Source of the DNA: Tigriopus japonicus
Lineage: Eukaryota > Arthropoda > Copepoda > Harpacticoida > Harpacticidae
Length of the DNA: 64,000 bases
Direction: 5' to 3'
Assembly: GCA_010645155.1 (NCBI GenBank)
Contig: CM021315.1
Coordinates: 7,733,126-7,797,125 of the forward strand
Positions 50,901-61,248 of this stretch are shown here, in pieces. Below the pieces are notes generated by a model, which was not told the DNA's origin, did no database searches, and saw only the letters and a list, made by a program, of their open reading frames with translations. Position numbers and translations under genes: made by a program. Numbering within the stretch: the stretch's first letter is position 1; every line of letters begins with the position of its first letter.

Positions 50901-53900
50901 GACCAACTGGTTTTCAATATGGCCCTTTGACGTCTACGTAAACCCACGTTGTCTCATTAGCCTGAGGCTGGTTTAGATCATAAAAAGAGGTGCTCGTTAT
51001 GTGTGTTTTAATGCTTTTCTTTGCACTTCTTTCTTTCAGTGGGTAATGTGACCGTGTGTAACTTCGAGGGTGAGGTTCACCCAATAGGTCACAAGTTTGC
51101 CACTTCGAATTGCGAATTGATGTGCCATTGTATGGAGAATGGAGCCACAGTCTGCTCACCCATGGAATGCAGACCAGGATTCGTCAGATCCGGTAGGTTT
51201 GATTTCCTCTTACATATGACATGTAAAAACTTCGAACCAGCTCGATAGTTCTTGCTATGAGCACAAAAAATGGTCCCACCAAAACTTGGTCACGAGTTAA
51301 AAAAGTCGAAGCTTGGTTAGGTTTGCCTCAGGAGAACACTGATTAAGGGGGATAGAATCACTTTGACTGGAGGCTAATTCGTAATGGTAACTTCTTGACC
51401 TGGTTTTGGACTCCTTCTGGAAATGCAACAGTTCTTGCAATTTTCTCATGCGAATTCTTCGTTTGCTTAGGAACACATGATGATGATCCGTTTTGTACAG
51501 AAATCTCTGAAGATCCGGAAAATGTGTGCTGTTCCTTGGTGCTTTGCTCTTCCTCATCCTCGTCAGAATCCAACTTGGACCAAACTGTCTCAGGAACTCG
51601 GGATAAGTTTTCAGTGGAAGAAGCACCACCTTCACCTTCATCTTCCACATCTTCATCTTTATCACCATCTTCTCAAGAGGGATTCATCGTGATTGAATCC
51701 ACTCCTCAGACTGGTAAGCATTCTCAAATTATGTCCTTGTCAATCAAGATACGGGGATGCCATCAAGCAAACTCGGAAAACTTTCAAGATGAATTTATTT
51801 AAAAAATTACATAAAAATTATTAGCGTTTAACCAAAATAACATAAAAATTATTAGCGTTTAACCAAAATTCCTGCCTTGAAAACAAAATAATAGTTCCAC
51901 AACAGAGGATCAATTATTACAATACCTTGCCTTAAGAGACACCAAACTACTTATGTTCTGCCATTGGTTTAAGTGTGTCAAGAGCCATTCTTGGTTCGAT
52001 AAGGAACTCAAGTATGTGTTAACCCTGTACAAACTTGGATATGATGTTTCGTGTTTCAGGCCGGATTTTGTTCCCGACATCTTCTAGTGAGCCATCATTA
52101 GCTCCAACCACAACCATGCTCAAAAATTCCGAAACTGACGAGCCCAACACCCAAACCGAATTGGTCGAGTCATCAACCAAGTCAGAAAAGAGCGAATCTC
52201 CGGAATCCGCCGAACCTTCTCTAGTTCGACCTCCAACGTCGGAAGGCGGTAACTTGGAGTTCCTCCAAATCACACCCACTTCTATCCAGGTCCAATTCCC
52301 TGGAATCACGGGTGGTAACCTTATGTATGTCGAGGAACGACTTTTTCGTGGTGGCAAGTCTAGTCTTCATTCGGAGACTCCATGGGAAAACGCAATTATT
52401 CTGGAGGGCAATAAGATTTTTACCCTCACGGGAATGACGCCGGGAACGAGATATCGATTGCGATGGCAGACACCTGATCGACAATACCCGGATGTGATGG
52501 TTTCAACCCATTGTGAGAAAGTTTTTAGGTTTTCTTTTTCAAAGCACGAAACGTGGTTTTGAGTGGGCGGACTCTGTTTTCCTTTCTTTTAGCTTACAAT
52601 GCCAAGCAACCCAAAGTGATTATCACCGGCAAAACCTTCGACAGTGTGACTTTGTCGTTCGATCATTTCGCTCCAGATGACTACCAATATGGTTATGTTG
52701 CCATGGTACGATTGCATTTTGTCAAGAAGGTTAATGGGCATCATTCGTAATAATTATGTTTATGCAATATTTTAGTACAAAGAGCGGAAAGAAGGGAGTC
52801 GTTGGCAAAGTCAGGAGGGAATGGGGACTGCGGATTTGAATGGGTTTGACCTTCCTTCAATAACCATTCGAGGACTAGAGCCCGACAAGAAGTACACAGC
52901 CAGGATTGCCATCTATGAAGATTTCTCGCTAAGAAGCTTTGGCAAATCCACTGGCACCATCGATTTTGTCACAGATTGTACGGTTTTTACGCTAACGATG
53001 ATTATTCTTCTATGAATAATTTTCCTTCAAAAACATTTTAGTGGGATGTATGCACGACGGACTCAGTTACCCAGTGGGTATTTTTACGTTGGGTTGTGAG
53101 GCCACGTGTCAATGTAATCGTGATGGGTCTGTGGCCTGCAGCGATCGTTGTGAACCCCCACTGCATCGATCTGGAGCTTGGGCCAATGATCCACTTTGCG
53201 TGGAACAATTTGTTGACGATGACGATTGTTGTGTGGTGATAACTTGCGCTGGAAACGCAGAGGGCGAAAACCCTGAAGGACCTTGCAGTGGAATCACAGT
53301 GAGTATATAGGATGGCCGAGACGTTCCACATCGGAGAAATATCACCCGTGGGTGAAGCTATGGTTAAATTTAGAAAACTGAATTTGAGCTTTATGATTAG
53401 GACTTTTTACCCTTTCAACCTGCGGCTGCTATATATTAAGTATTCTAACGTCACCTTGAAAAGCAACGCTAAAATCAAGTATTGGAATGTTGGATTAGGA
53501 GGAAAAACCTCCATGAACATTTCGTTAATTCAAGTTTGAGATGTCATCTCTCATTCTCAATTAAAGTGTTAGATGCACTCAAGGCAGGATTGTTCTAAAA
53601 TATTGGGGGATTATTTCTTTTTATGTGTTGTTATATGCATTAAAGAAGAACAGCTTTTTTTCATTCATCTTCATCTTTTTGAAGGCGAAGAATATCACTT
53701 ACCTAAGGATATTGTGTAACATACCACTCTGCTATTTTGGCTATACGGGGGAAGAAGGATTAGATTAGGAATTAGTATGAATAGGCGACCCGTGTGAAGG
53801 CCTTGAAGGTCAGCAAGAGGCAGCGATTCTAAGATCTGGTGGAGCAACCAACCCTTTTAGCCCGGCCTCGGTAGTAACCTTAACAGAGGGATATCGAAAT

Positions 53901-56900
53901 CGGGTGGAGAGAGCGGGCTTCGAAGTTCCTTACTCGGAAAACAATGAACAGTTGTTTTTCTGGAAGAAAGAGCAAAGTGCAGGCGTCGGCAACCACTTTT
54001 GGGTCAAGGCCCACCAAGTTTGATTCCATATTGTCAGAGGCCCACCAAAAAGACGTTGATAGGTTCAGGGGCCCACAAATAAACGATCAAAGAGCTTTTT
54101 GCCAACGAGTACAGTAATTTGGATGTCTCGCGGGCCCACTATTTTGAGCTTTCCCCAACGACCCTTGGTCCCACATATGGGCCGCGATCCACCGCTTGCC
54201 TACCCCTGGCCAAGTAGAAGCACTAGGAACTATAAGGTTTCGTCAACACGAAACCTGTTACTTCTAAAGTCTCTTGTGAATGAACAAAAAGCCCTTATTT
54301 CTTGGTTTACTCTTTAAGCGGCCTTTTTTCTAAGATTCTCGAAGGATGTATGTTTTATGCGACACACAGCAGTTTCTTTGCTTGTGACCAAATAAACAAA
54401 ATTCAAGGAAATGTTTGGCATTGCAAATACACCTCGAAATTATTGTTTGATGTCTTTGAAACATTAAAAAAAAGTGGATCGGGTGTATTTTATGGATTAT
54501 TCATTAGATTTAGATTTTGACGAAGCTTTCCTCATTTACTAAAACCTAAATCTGACGGGGTTATTTCATTGTGCTCCATTGCTTTTCAGTGTGGTCAAAA
54601 TGCTGAATGTCGCCATGAGGTATTTCGAGGAGAGCAGGCTGCTGAAACCATTTGTGTATGTAAAGATGGCTTCACGGGAGATCCTGACAGTTCAGTAGGC
54701 TGCTCAACGGCCAATAGACTCGGTTCGAATCCTTCCTCGGCCTCTCCAGGACAAAATGGAACCCAAGCGGGTTGTCTTGAGAAGGGCAATTTCTTCACTG
54801 TGGGCGAGGAATGGGCAGATGGTTGCGAGTACATGTGCTCGTGTTCAGAAAAACTGGAGGTGGTCTGCCAACCAAGATGTAAGCCATTACCCGCAGCCAC
54901 CGAAGAGAAGTGCGAACTTCGACCTGACGCCGAAGATGAATGTTGCAAAGTCATGTATTGTCCTGATCCCAGTGCCATTGGAGATCAGGATTTGAAGCCT
55001 GTGGCTTTGCCATTTGATGGTTGTGAATTCAAGAACGAATCGTACAACCAAGGGGAGCGGTTCTATGATGGGTGTGAGCAACAATGTCAGTGCATGGGTT
55101 ACGGGGATATGGTGTGTTTGTCTCGATGTCCACCGACAGCCCCAGCTCCAGGACAAAATTGTTACACTTTACCGGATGCATCAGATCCTTGTTGTAATAT
55201 TACGGTTTGCGATAAACCTTTTCTGGACCCATCTCAAAATGTGGCCAAGGAGGATATCACTATCGAAGAGGTGTTGAAAGATGGGAGCGAAATTGATTCC
55301 ACTCCAGTTCCATCTTTGGAAGATGTTGTGGAGGAGACTGAGCGTTCTGAAGAACTGGATACCACAACTCAAGGGGTGAATGGTCCCTTGAAGGAATCTC
55401 GGATTGTGAACGCGCCCGAATTTGCCCAACCCATCCCAGGTAAGGCTGCTTGTTTTAATAACACCTAGCGCAATGATTTCAGATTCAATCAAGGTTCCCG
55501 TCTTCCTCTTCTGTTTTCTTTAACACTCTCCCTTTAAATGGAATACTTAAACCACCCTGGGGCTCTGTTCAAATTTTGCTTTTTTAATCCTGGTCTCAAC
55601 ACAATCTGTATAGCCAACAAGTCATTTGAGTCATGCTTAGGAAACTAATAAGTTAATTATTTCCACACCTCCCTTACCCATGAAATAGCCTTTTCCCGTT
55701 TCTCTCGTTCCCTTCCCACCACCTCTTCAGTTCCAGGGGTGGTTGCAGCCACGCCCAATCCAGGATGTGTCTACAACAACTTCCCGGTAGCCGTGGGAGA
55801 AAGTTTCCATCAAGGAGTGTGCTATCTCACTTGCACTTGCCTCGAAACCGGGACGATCACGTGTAGAAAACGATGTTCTAACATACTATTTCCCCATGAA
55901 CGTTGCGTTATGGTGCAAGATCCGCGGGATGACTGTTGTTCCATTCCCCAATGTGAAGAGCAACACAAAGAAGATCAGATGTCTTTCGTAGATGCGTTTC
56001 TTGTGAATAATCACAAAGGCAGCTTCGTGGAAAGCTTTGTTCCCAAGAGGGAAGTGGAACAGGAAGAGAACCAGGATGTCCTTGGCTTGTCCCCACCTGA
56101 GGATGGAGGTAGTTAGATGATCTGAACCGTACCGTATGTTCGGAAAACTTGTTGATGCACCCTCTCACGGATCGGTTTGGGGCTTGGTGCCAATGTGTCC
56201 TCAAAATCCCTCAGCACATCCTAAACCTGCTAACTAATTTACGCACCAGCTTTACCACACTACTTCACCTCTCAAAGCTTAACTTAGAGTCACGGATTTA
56301 TCACTAACATCAAGATTAAAGAGTGAACTATATTTCCAGTGGCACTCTCATTAATAAGAGGATGTCTTCGGTTCAGTTCCAACTTTTGGTTACATTTATG
56401 AAATAGTCAGTATTTGTTGTTCCCATGTACTCTCTCTCCCACTTTTGTTAGATTTGTACATGTGCGTAGTTCGAATCAGAGCACTATAACACAAGGTTCT
56501 ACAGTGTACTAATTCGAATGTCGCTTGAGCCATGAAGTAAACCTCTATTGGAAATGCGGATTTTCAACCAAAAATCTGCTGTTTCAGGACTCCCATTCAC
56601 GGGTCTTCATCTGGGTGACTTCCCAAATTCAGGCAATAATGGAATATCAGGCAAGATTTTTGCCCTCAATGACACCACCTTGTTGCTTCAAGACTTCACG
56701 TATGACGGGAACGGTCCAGATGTTGTTTTTCTGGCTGAAACCGATCCTTCAAGCCCCTTCCCAAAGGGTTCGACTATTCTTCCCTATCCATTCCACGGGC
56801 AATTTTTTGATTACGTTGACCGAAATGCCCCCATTCTTGGTGAACTGAGCGGCAGTCAGCCGCCCATCATTCTTCCCTTACCCCCAAAAGTCACCATCAA

Positions 56901-59900
56901 TCAACTTCAAAAGCTTTCCGTTTGGTCCAAGGCCTTGAATCAAAGCCTCGAGGACGCCATTTGGTCTCAAGACCACGTTATCATTTCTACAAGTCCCTCA
57001 ACTCCTGAGGATGTCCAAGAGGATTCTTTACCTTCTCCAGGCATCCTTCCAGGTAAGGGTTTGGATCTTTAAACTTATGGCTCAAATCTCATTGAGTTGA
57101 GTGTTTCAGACTCTTCCGAAGTCGTGGGTCCACAACCTTCCCCATCATCCGTGTGCCTCTTTAATAACGAGGCCTACGAATTGGGAACAGAATTTCACGA
57201 TGGGTGCGATGCATTCTGCATGTGTACGGCCAATGGAGATGTCGTATGCCATAAGATCAAGTGCCCTTCGAAATTTGGATTGGATGTAATCAACCCGTTT
57301 TGTCTGGAATGGGACGAACACAAGGACTTCGTTCCTCTTGCTCCAATGTGTTGTCCACCAGTTCCGGTTTGTAAGAATGACGGATCCTGTTTGTATGAGG
57401 GACAAAAGTGAGTGGATATCTGTGGTCTCGCAACCTTGAATTATATTTTTTTTACTAACGGAACGTGTGCCCATGTTGCAGATTTAACAACTATGACAAC
57501 ATCCCGGCGAATATGACGGGTTGTGAGGATCGATGTTATTGCGAAAACAGCGAAGTGCTGTGCCAAAAGGCATGTTACGACCTCGAACCGAATCCGCCGA
57601 ACTATTTGTCCTGCAACCCTGCCATTGCCATTAAAATTCCTCAAGAGGAACGCCCGTGTTGCTTGCAATGGGGATGTGAGTTGATATTTCTCATTCTTTG
57701 GTTCGAGACTTTGAACCTCATAAATTTGTGTTCCTTTCTCAGGTCCGGATTTGGCAGACCTACCTAAGAAATTGGACTCGGTGCAAACTGAGCCTCTCAA
57801 TTCCACTTCATTAATGTTCAACGTGAAAGTACCGAGACTCTTGGATGGCATGATGGGATTCTATGAAATATTCTACACTTCTGGATTCAAGTATTTAAAG
57901 GCATTTATTTTGCGGTTGAATAAGGAAATTTCACCAACAAACTTTTTCTCTTGTAGTGGTCATCCGGATCCAAATCAGTGGCCTAAAACGATTATTACTC
58001 CCCCTAATGGCAAATTGGTGGTCTCGGAAAACGAAGAAGCCAATTTGATTTTGTCTGAGCTCTTACCAAATCAACAGTATTTCTTACGGGTCGACGTTCA
58101 TATTCGCAAAGACGATGAACCTGGAGAGGTGAGACATCAATTCCTAAAGTTATTTCTTTTATTGGATAGAAAAGGCCCCCTAAACCTTGCATTTTATATA
58201 GGTCATCATCTCGAGTGATGTGAAGTCGGCAAAAACGCTCCCTGTTGAAGTTGTGGAACCCGAAACTTCCATCATTCCCATAAACGTCGAATTGGCCATC
58301 AAGGACATTACTTCGGGCTCGGCTTTTGTATCCTGGAGAATTTTTTCGGCTGAAGAGAAGAAATCGATTGATGGTGTCCAAATTAGGTAAGAGATTTGTT
58401 TTCTTGCCGAGGTTACAATAAAACTGAGCCCATCAAAAAATTCTCGTGGTAATCTAATGATAACTCTTGGACCATGCTACCTTAGGTTCGTGATCTTGAA
58501 CGGTGATGGCTCTCCCGGATCTGGAGTTCCTGGAACTTCACCCTTTATTCATAGGGACACGAACTTCTTCTCTTTGGAGGATTTAAAATCAGACACGGAA
58601 TACGAAATCGACCTGTATATCATTCCAATACCCAAGAGCAAGAAGGAGTATATCTCGGAGAAGAGCCAGGTTTTCCGAACAGAAAAACCAGAATTAGGTG
58701 CGATGTCCTCAAAGGCCCTTTTCTTAATGGAACTAACTTTTTTGCAGGGATTAACCCTTATAATCTCCACTCTTTTCTCTAGATCCGTATCAGTTCACGG
58801 TCCATCTGAATCCTGGACGAGTGAGTGGAAATTCACTCGAGCTTGTTTGGTCCGGAATCCCGAGTCCACACCAGAAATATGTTAACCTGTACCGCATTCT
58901 TTATGCCGAAGACACGGGTGAACCGCATCATCCGCATTTGAATGCGGTCGAGACGCAATCTGTGTTTAAAATTGCTAAGATTGACGCCAATAAGTCGGTT
59001 GTGATTTCAAACTTAAAACCGGAAACCAAGTAAGAACCTTCTTATTTCATGGATGAATTGTAAAATTTGACATTAACCGATCTCTTTTTTTTTTCGTCAA
59101 AAAGGTACCAAGTTTGGTTGGAAGCGTATCTCCGAAATGGCAAGGTGTTCCAATCCAATGTGGTCGATCTAAAAACCACTGATGTTGAAGATCCAAAGGG
59201 TAAGATAAAATGAATTACAATTTGCATGCAAATGATTGTATCTTCTTTTCCATACTTGAAAGTCAGAGGCTCTTTTTTAGTCTTTGCGTTAGATTAAAAA
59301 ACGATGGTTTTACAGTGCATCATTTTTATTTTTTTCCACATCAGAAATGAAACTAGAGTGTTACAGGTGAAAAAATAGGATTGTGAGCGCATGGCAAATC
59401 AACTTTAATTCTTAAATAAAGTTATCCTTTGTAGTAGCTGATTAAAACATAAATTTCGTTGTTATTTTCCAGTTAATTAAATATTTTTTGTCTTACCAGA
59501 TTATATTTCTTTATGACAAAAATGCGATTTGATTATGGGCTCGAACCTGGTTATAAATTGTAAAAATGTTACTGAAAAAAATCGGTTGCTTATCAAAAAC
59601 TTGACTTGGATGCGATCAATAATGCTGGCCTCTTCCTATTTTTAGAAATGGCCTCTCCAAGCCGTGGATCTTCATCAAGCCCCCCAGGAAATAGCGCAAA
59701 TTCCTTGGAAGGCGATTCCTACTACAATGCAATGGTTGTGGCCGCCATCGTAGCGGCCTTTGCTCTTTTGGCCTTATTCGTTGTCACAGCCTTGTATTTA
59801 AAGAGAACCACCACTTACAAGGCCATCATATCGGGGCACGGAGGCAAAGGCCATTCTTCCGTAGCTACCAATGATCGTCCTTCCAAGGTATAAATAACGT

Positions 59901-60031
59901 TCATATCAGACCTTGATGAAGGCTAAAGCTCTGGTCTTCTTTTCGCTTTCCAGGCTCGAAGAGCTCAGAACATGGAGAATGGAAATAGCTTCGAAATGAA
60001 CGGAGTCAATGGAAGCAGCAAGAAGGTGTAG
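41932..60031 (+). CDS. Modular type I cell-surface receptor (IGFBP/VWC/FN3/EGF/DM13/TM), resembles insect 'putative epidermal cell surface receptor'
   Basis: Coding runs from 42012 through 20 exons: 42012-42366, 51040-51192, 51471-51713, 52060-52512, 52593-52705, 52776-52977, 53042-53298, 54590-55439, 55731-56108, 56588-57052, 57110-57407, 57482-57675, 57743-57890, 57957-58128, 58202-58386, 58486-58697, 58783-59029, 59105-59199, 59646-59887, 59954-60031; 1779 aa. All borders are GT-AG and close in phase. Order: signal anchor or leader (residues 25-45), IGFBP-N-like Cys module, VWC1, acidic/Ser linker, two FN3-like domains, VWC2, EGF-like, VWC3, VWC4, VWC5, DM13 (about 1005-1125), VWC6, VWC7, about three FN3-like domains, TM helix (AMVVAAIVAAFALLALFVV, exon 19), short basic-polar tail. 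VWC modules show the C-x-C ... CC-x-x-x-C pattern. Such modules usually bind TGF-beta/BMP-type ligands or matrix, so an epithelial adhesion or signalling role is an inference. The DM13 region has YDGNGPD but reads SVWSKAL, with Ser1115 where a cysteine is expected. Intron 1 hosts an antisense gene. Confidence 0.88.
42367..46621. other. Receptor intron 1, 5' part
   Basis: Non-coding for the receptor. A 158-codon plus frame at 43347-43823 and an overlapping minus frame at 43422-43781 compete and show no family motif. No repeat family shared with the intergenic regions is obvious here, and the stretch is noticeably less AT-rich. Enhancers may lie here but cannot be identified by eye. Confidence 0.45.
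46622..47730 (-). CDS. Four-TM claudin/PMP22-superfamily-like protein, nested antisense in receptor intron 1
   Basis: Three exons on the minus strand: 47730-47158, 47101-46847, 46771-46622. GT-AG borders, both introns phase 0, 325 aa. Four hydrophobic segments: VFALCFAAMAAMCSVACLSI near the N-terminus, SIAAFCLYFMWMGIGCVTGL, AIVMLLASMSGGAGMGLW, and WSYIIAWIGVGLAMVASVLF. A long first extracellular loop has NW and two cysteines (RVCF ... EWCANIDYY), as in claudin-like, CACNG or GSG1-type proteins. The cytosolic tail is about 90 residues. The W-GLW-C-C claudin signature is not complete, so the exact family is open; a septate-junction or channel-associated role is possible. The whole gene lies inside the 8.7-kb first coding intron of the receptor, on the other strand. 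Confidence 0.8.
47731..51039. other. Receptor intron 1, 3' part, with upstream region of the nested gene
   Basis: The promoter of the nested minus-strand gene should lie near 47731-48000. Frames at 48501-49037 and 49347-49831 are short, overlap one another and lack recognisable motifs. No RNA gene or array is seen. Confidence 0.45.
51809..51870. repeat. 31-bp direct duplication
   Basis: Two adjacent copies of CATAAAAATTATTAGCGTTT + AACCAAAATAA stand in receptor intron 3, almost identical, so the duplication is recent. Confidence 0.8.
53299..54589. other. Receptor intron 7, contains a hAT-type MITE
   Basis: The 1.29-kb intron splits the EGF-like domain in phase 0. It contains the MITE at 53980-54208 and otherwise nothing recognised. 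Confidence 0.6.
53980..54208. mobile_element. Short hAT-type MITE, inverted relative copy of 9253-9483
   Basis: CAGGCGTCGGCAACC ... TTGCCTACCCCTG, with GGGTCAAGGCCCAC and GGTTCAGGGGCCCACA matching the reverse complement of the 9253 element. Flanks GCAAAGTG and GCCAAGTA match at six of eight positions, consistent with an aged 8-bp duplication. Confidence 0.8.
59200..59645. other. Receptor intron 18
   Basis: This 446-bp intron just before the TM-encoding exon is AT-rich and shows no recognisable element. Confidence 0.5.
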
Positions 60032-61248
60032 AAACACGTGGACTCACACCTTGCTTCTTCTTCCAATGGATTATGGATCCGTTAACGATTTTAATTGATG
60101 TGTATTGAACACGATCACCAGTGCTGTGAATGAAAGACGATTTGGCCGCCCTAAAGACCAAAACAGACTTTGCCTTCCCGAAGAAAGAATCAAAATTAAG
60201 TGCGAATCATTAAAAAGAAGGCCACCAATGTTGAGTTGCCAAGACATAGAGAGGGAGATATACTCTTGTATCTCATGCCAAGATGTGATAAATCTATATC
60301 TAGCATTTCCAATTCATTACTATTGTTGCATACTTATTTCTTCATTTGTTTCATTACTTTACTATGGTGGTCGCTTTGATCGCAATCTACCCCTAGTGAC
60401 AATCTTGTATCCTCTCCATCCCATGAATAAACGTCAACTTTTGTTAAGATTGACCAAAAGAAGACTTCTTACTTGCTATTCTAGATCATTGTAGTGGAAA
60501 TACTTACCTTAGCTCTGTCACCCTCTTAGAACCGCATTCATTGAATGCTCTCTCTCACGTCACGCATGAAGCAGTCCGTGTACCATCCAACCAACCAGGG
60601 AACCATCTAGTCAACTCTACAGCAAGTCAAGCCTAAAACTAGAAATAATCCTTGCTAAGTATTCAACTCTTGCCATTATCTAAAAATCTGTAATCCCAGA
60701 TCTGGATTAACAACGCATCTGAGGTCCCTTATTAACTGTGGTTCAATCGGTTCAATGGATACCAAAAACAGCAAGGGAGTTGTGTTCGAGCTCGTCTGTA
60801 CTGGCATTCATCTCAAGCTCGGTATGCATGTCCTCGCAATGCTGTCTCTCTCTAACTTACTCACTCTCGAACTTTAGAGGTAACGTGCTTGTGGGCCAGC
60901 GGTATTTTAGTCTGTAATTTATGTGATGAGAAATGCCATGCTGCTCACTTGCTGTTTGAAACTTGATCAGCGAGTGTCGCAATCATACCATTTGGAGGCA
61001 AAAGCGAAGGAAGACTACATACACACAGCAGAGTATGCCAAAATGTGGTGAGACCTCGTATTTTGGAGGCCTCTAGAAAGCCGTGTATGTGAAACAGCTG
61101 TCAAGGAACGACGTCGTCCTCCATCAAAGTAACAAGAAAGCTAAGGGAAGGAACAGCTGAAGTGGAACAGACGACCTTGTTCAAAACACATTGGACCCAA
61201 TTTGGCAGTGATTGGGATCTTGTATCCGGTTCGGGGTGGGGTCACAAC
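60032..61248 (+). other. Receptor 3' UTR and promoter region of the Ctr-fusion gene
   Basis: AATAAA at 60426-60431 is a candidate poly(A) signal for the receptor. The 129-codon frame at 60105-60494 starts within its probable 3' UTR and has no family motif. The rest should hold the promoter of the downstream gene; no clear TATA element is seen. Confidence 0.45.

Noticed and set aside
60105..60494. 129-codon frame downstream of the large receptor
   Set aside because: It falls in the probable 3' UTR, lacks motifs and starts without supporting context.
61162..61248. Upstream extension of the Ctr-fusion frame
   Set aside because: It has no ATG; the ATG at 61249 directly opens a signal peptide.
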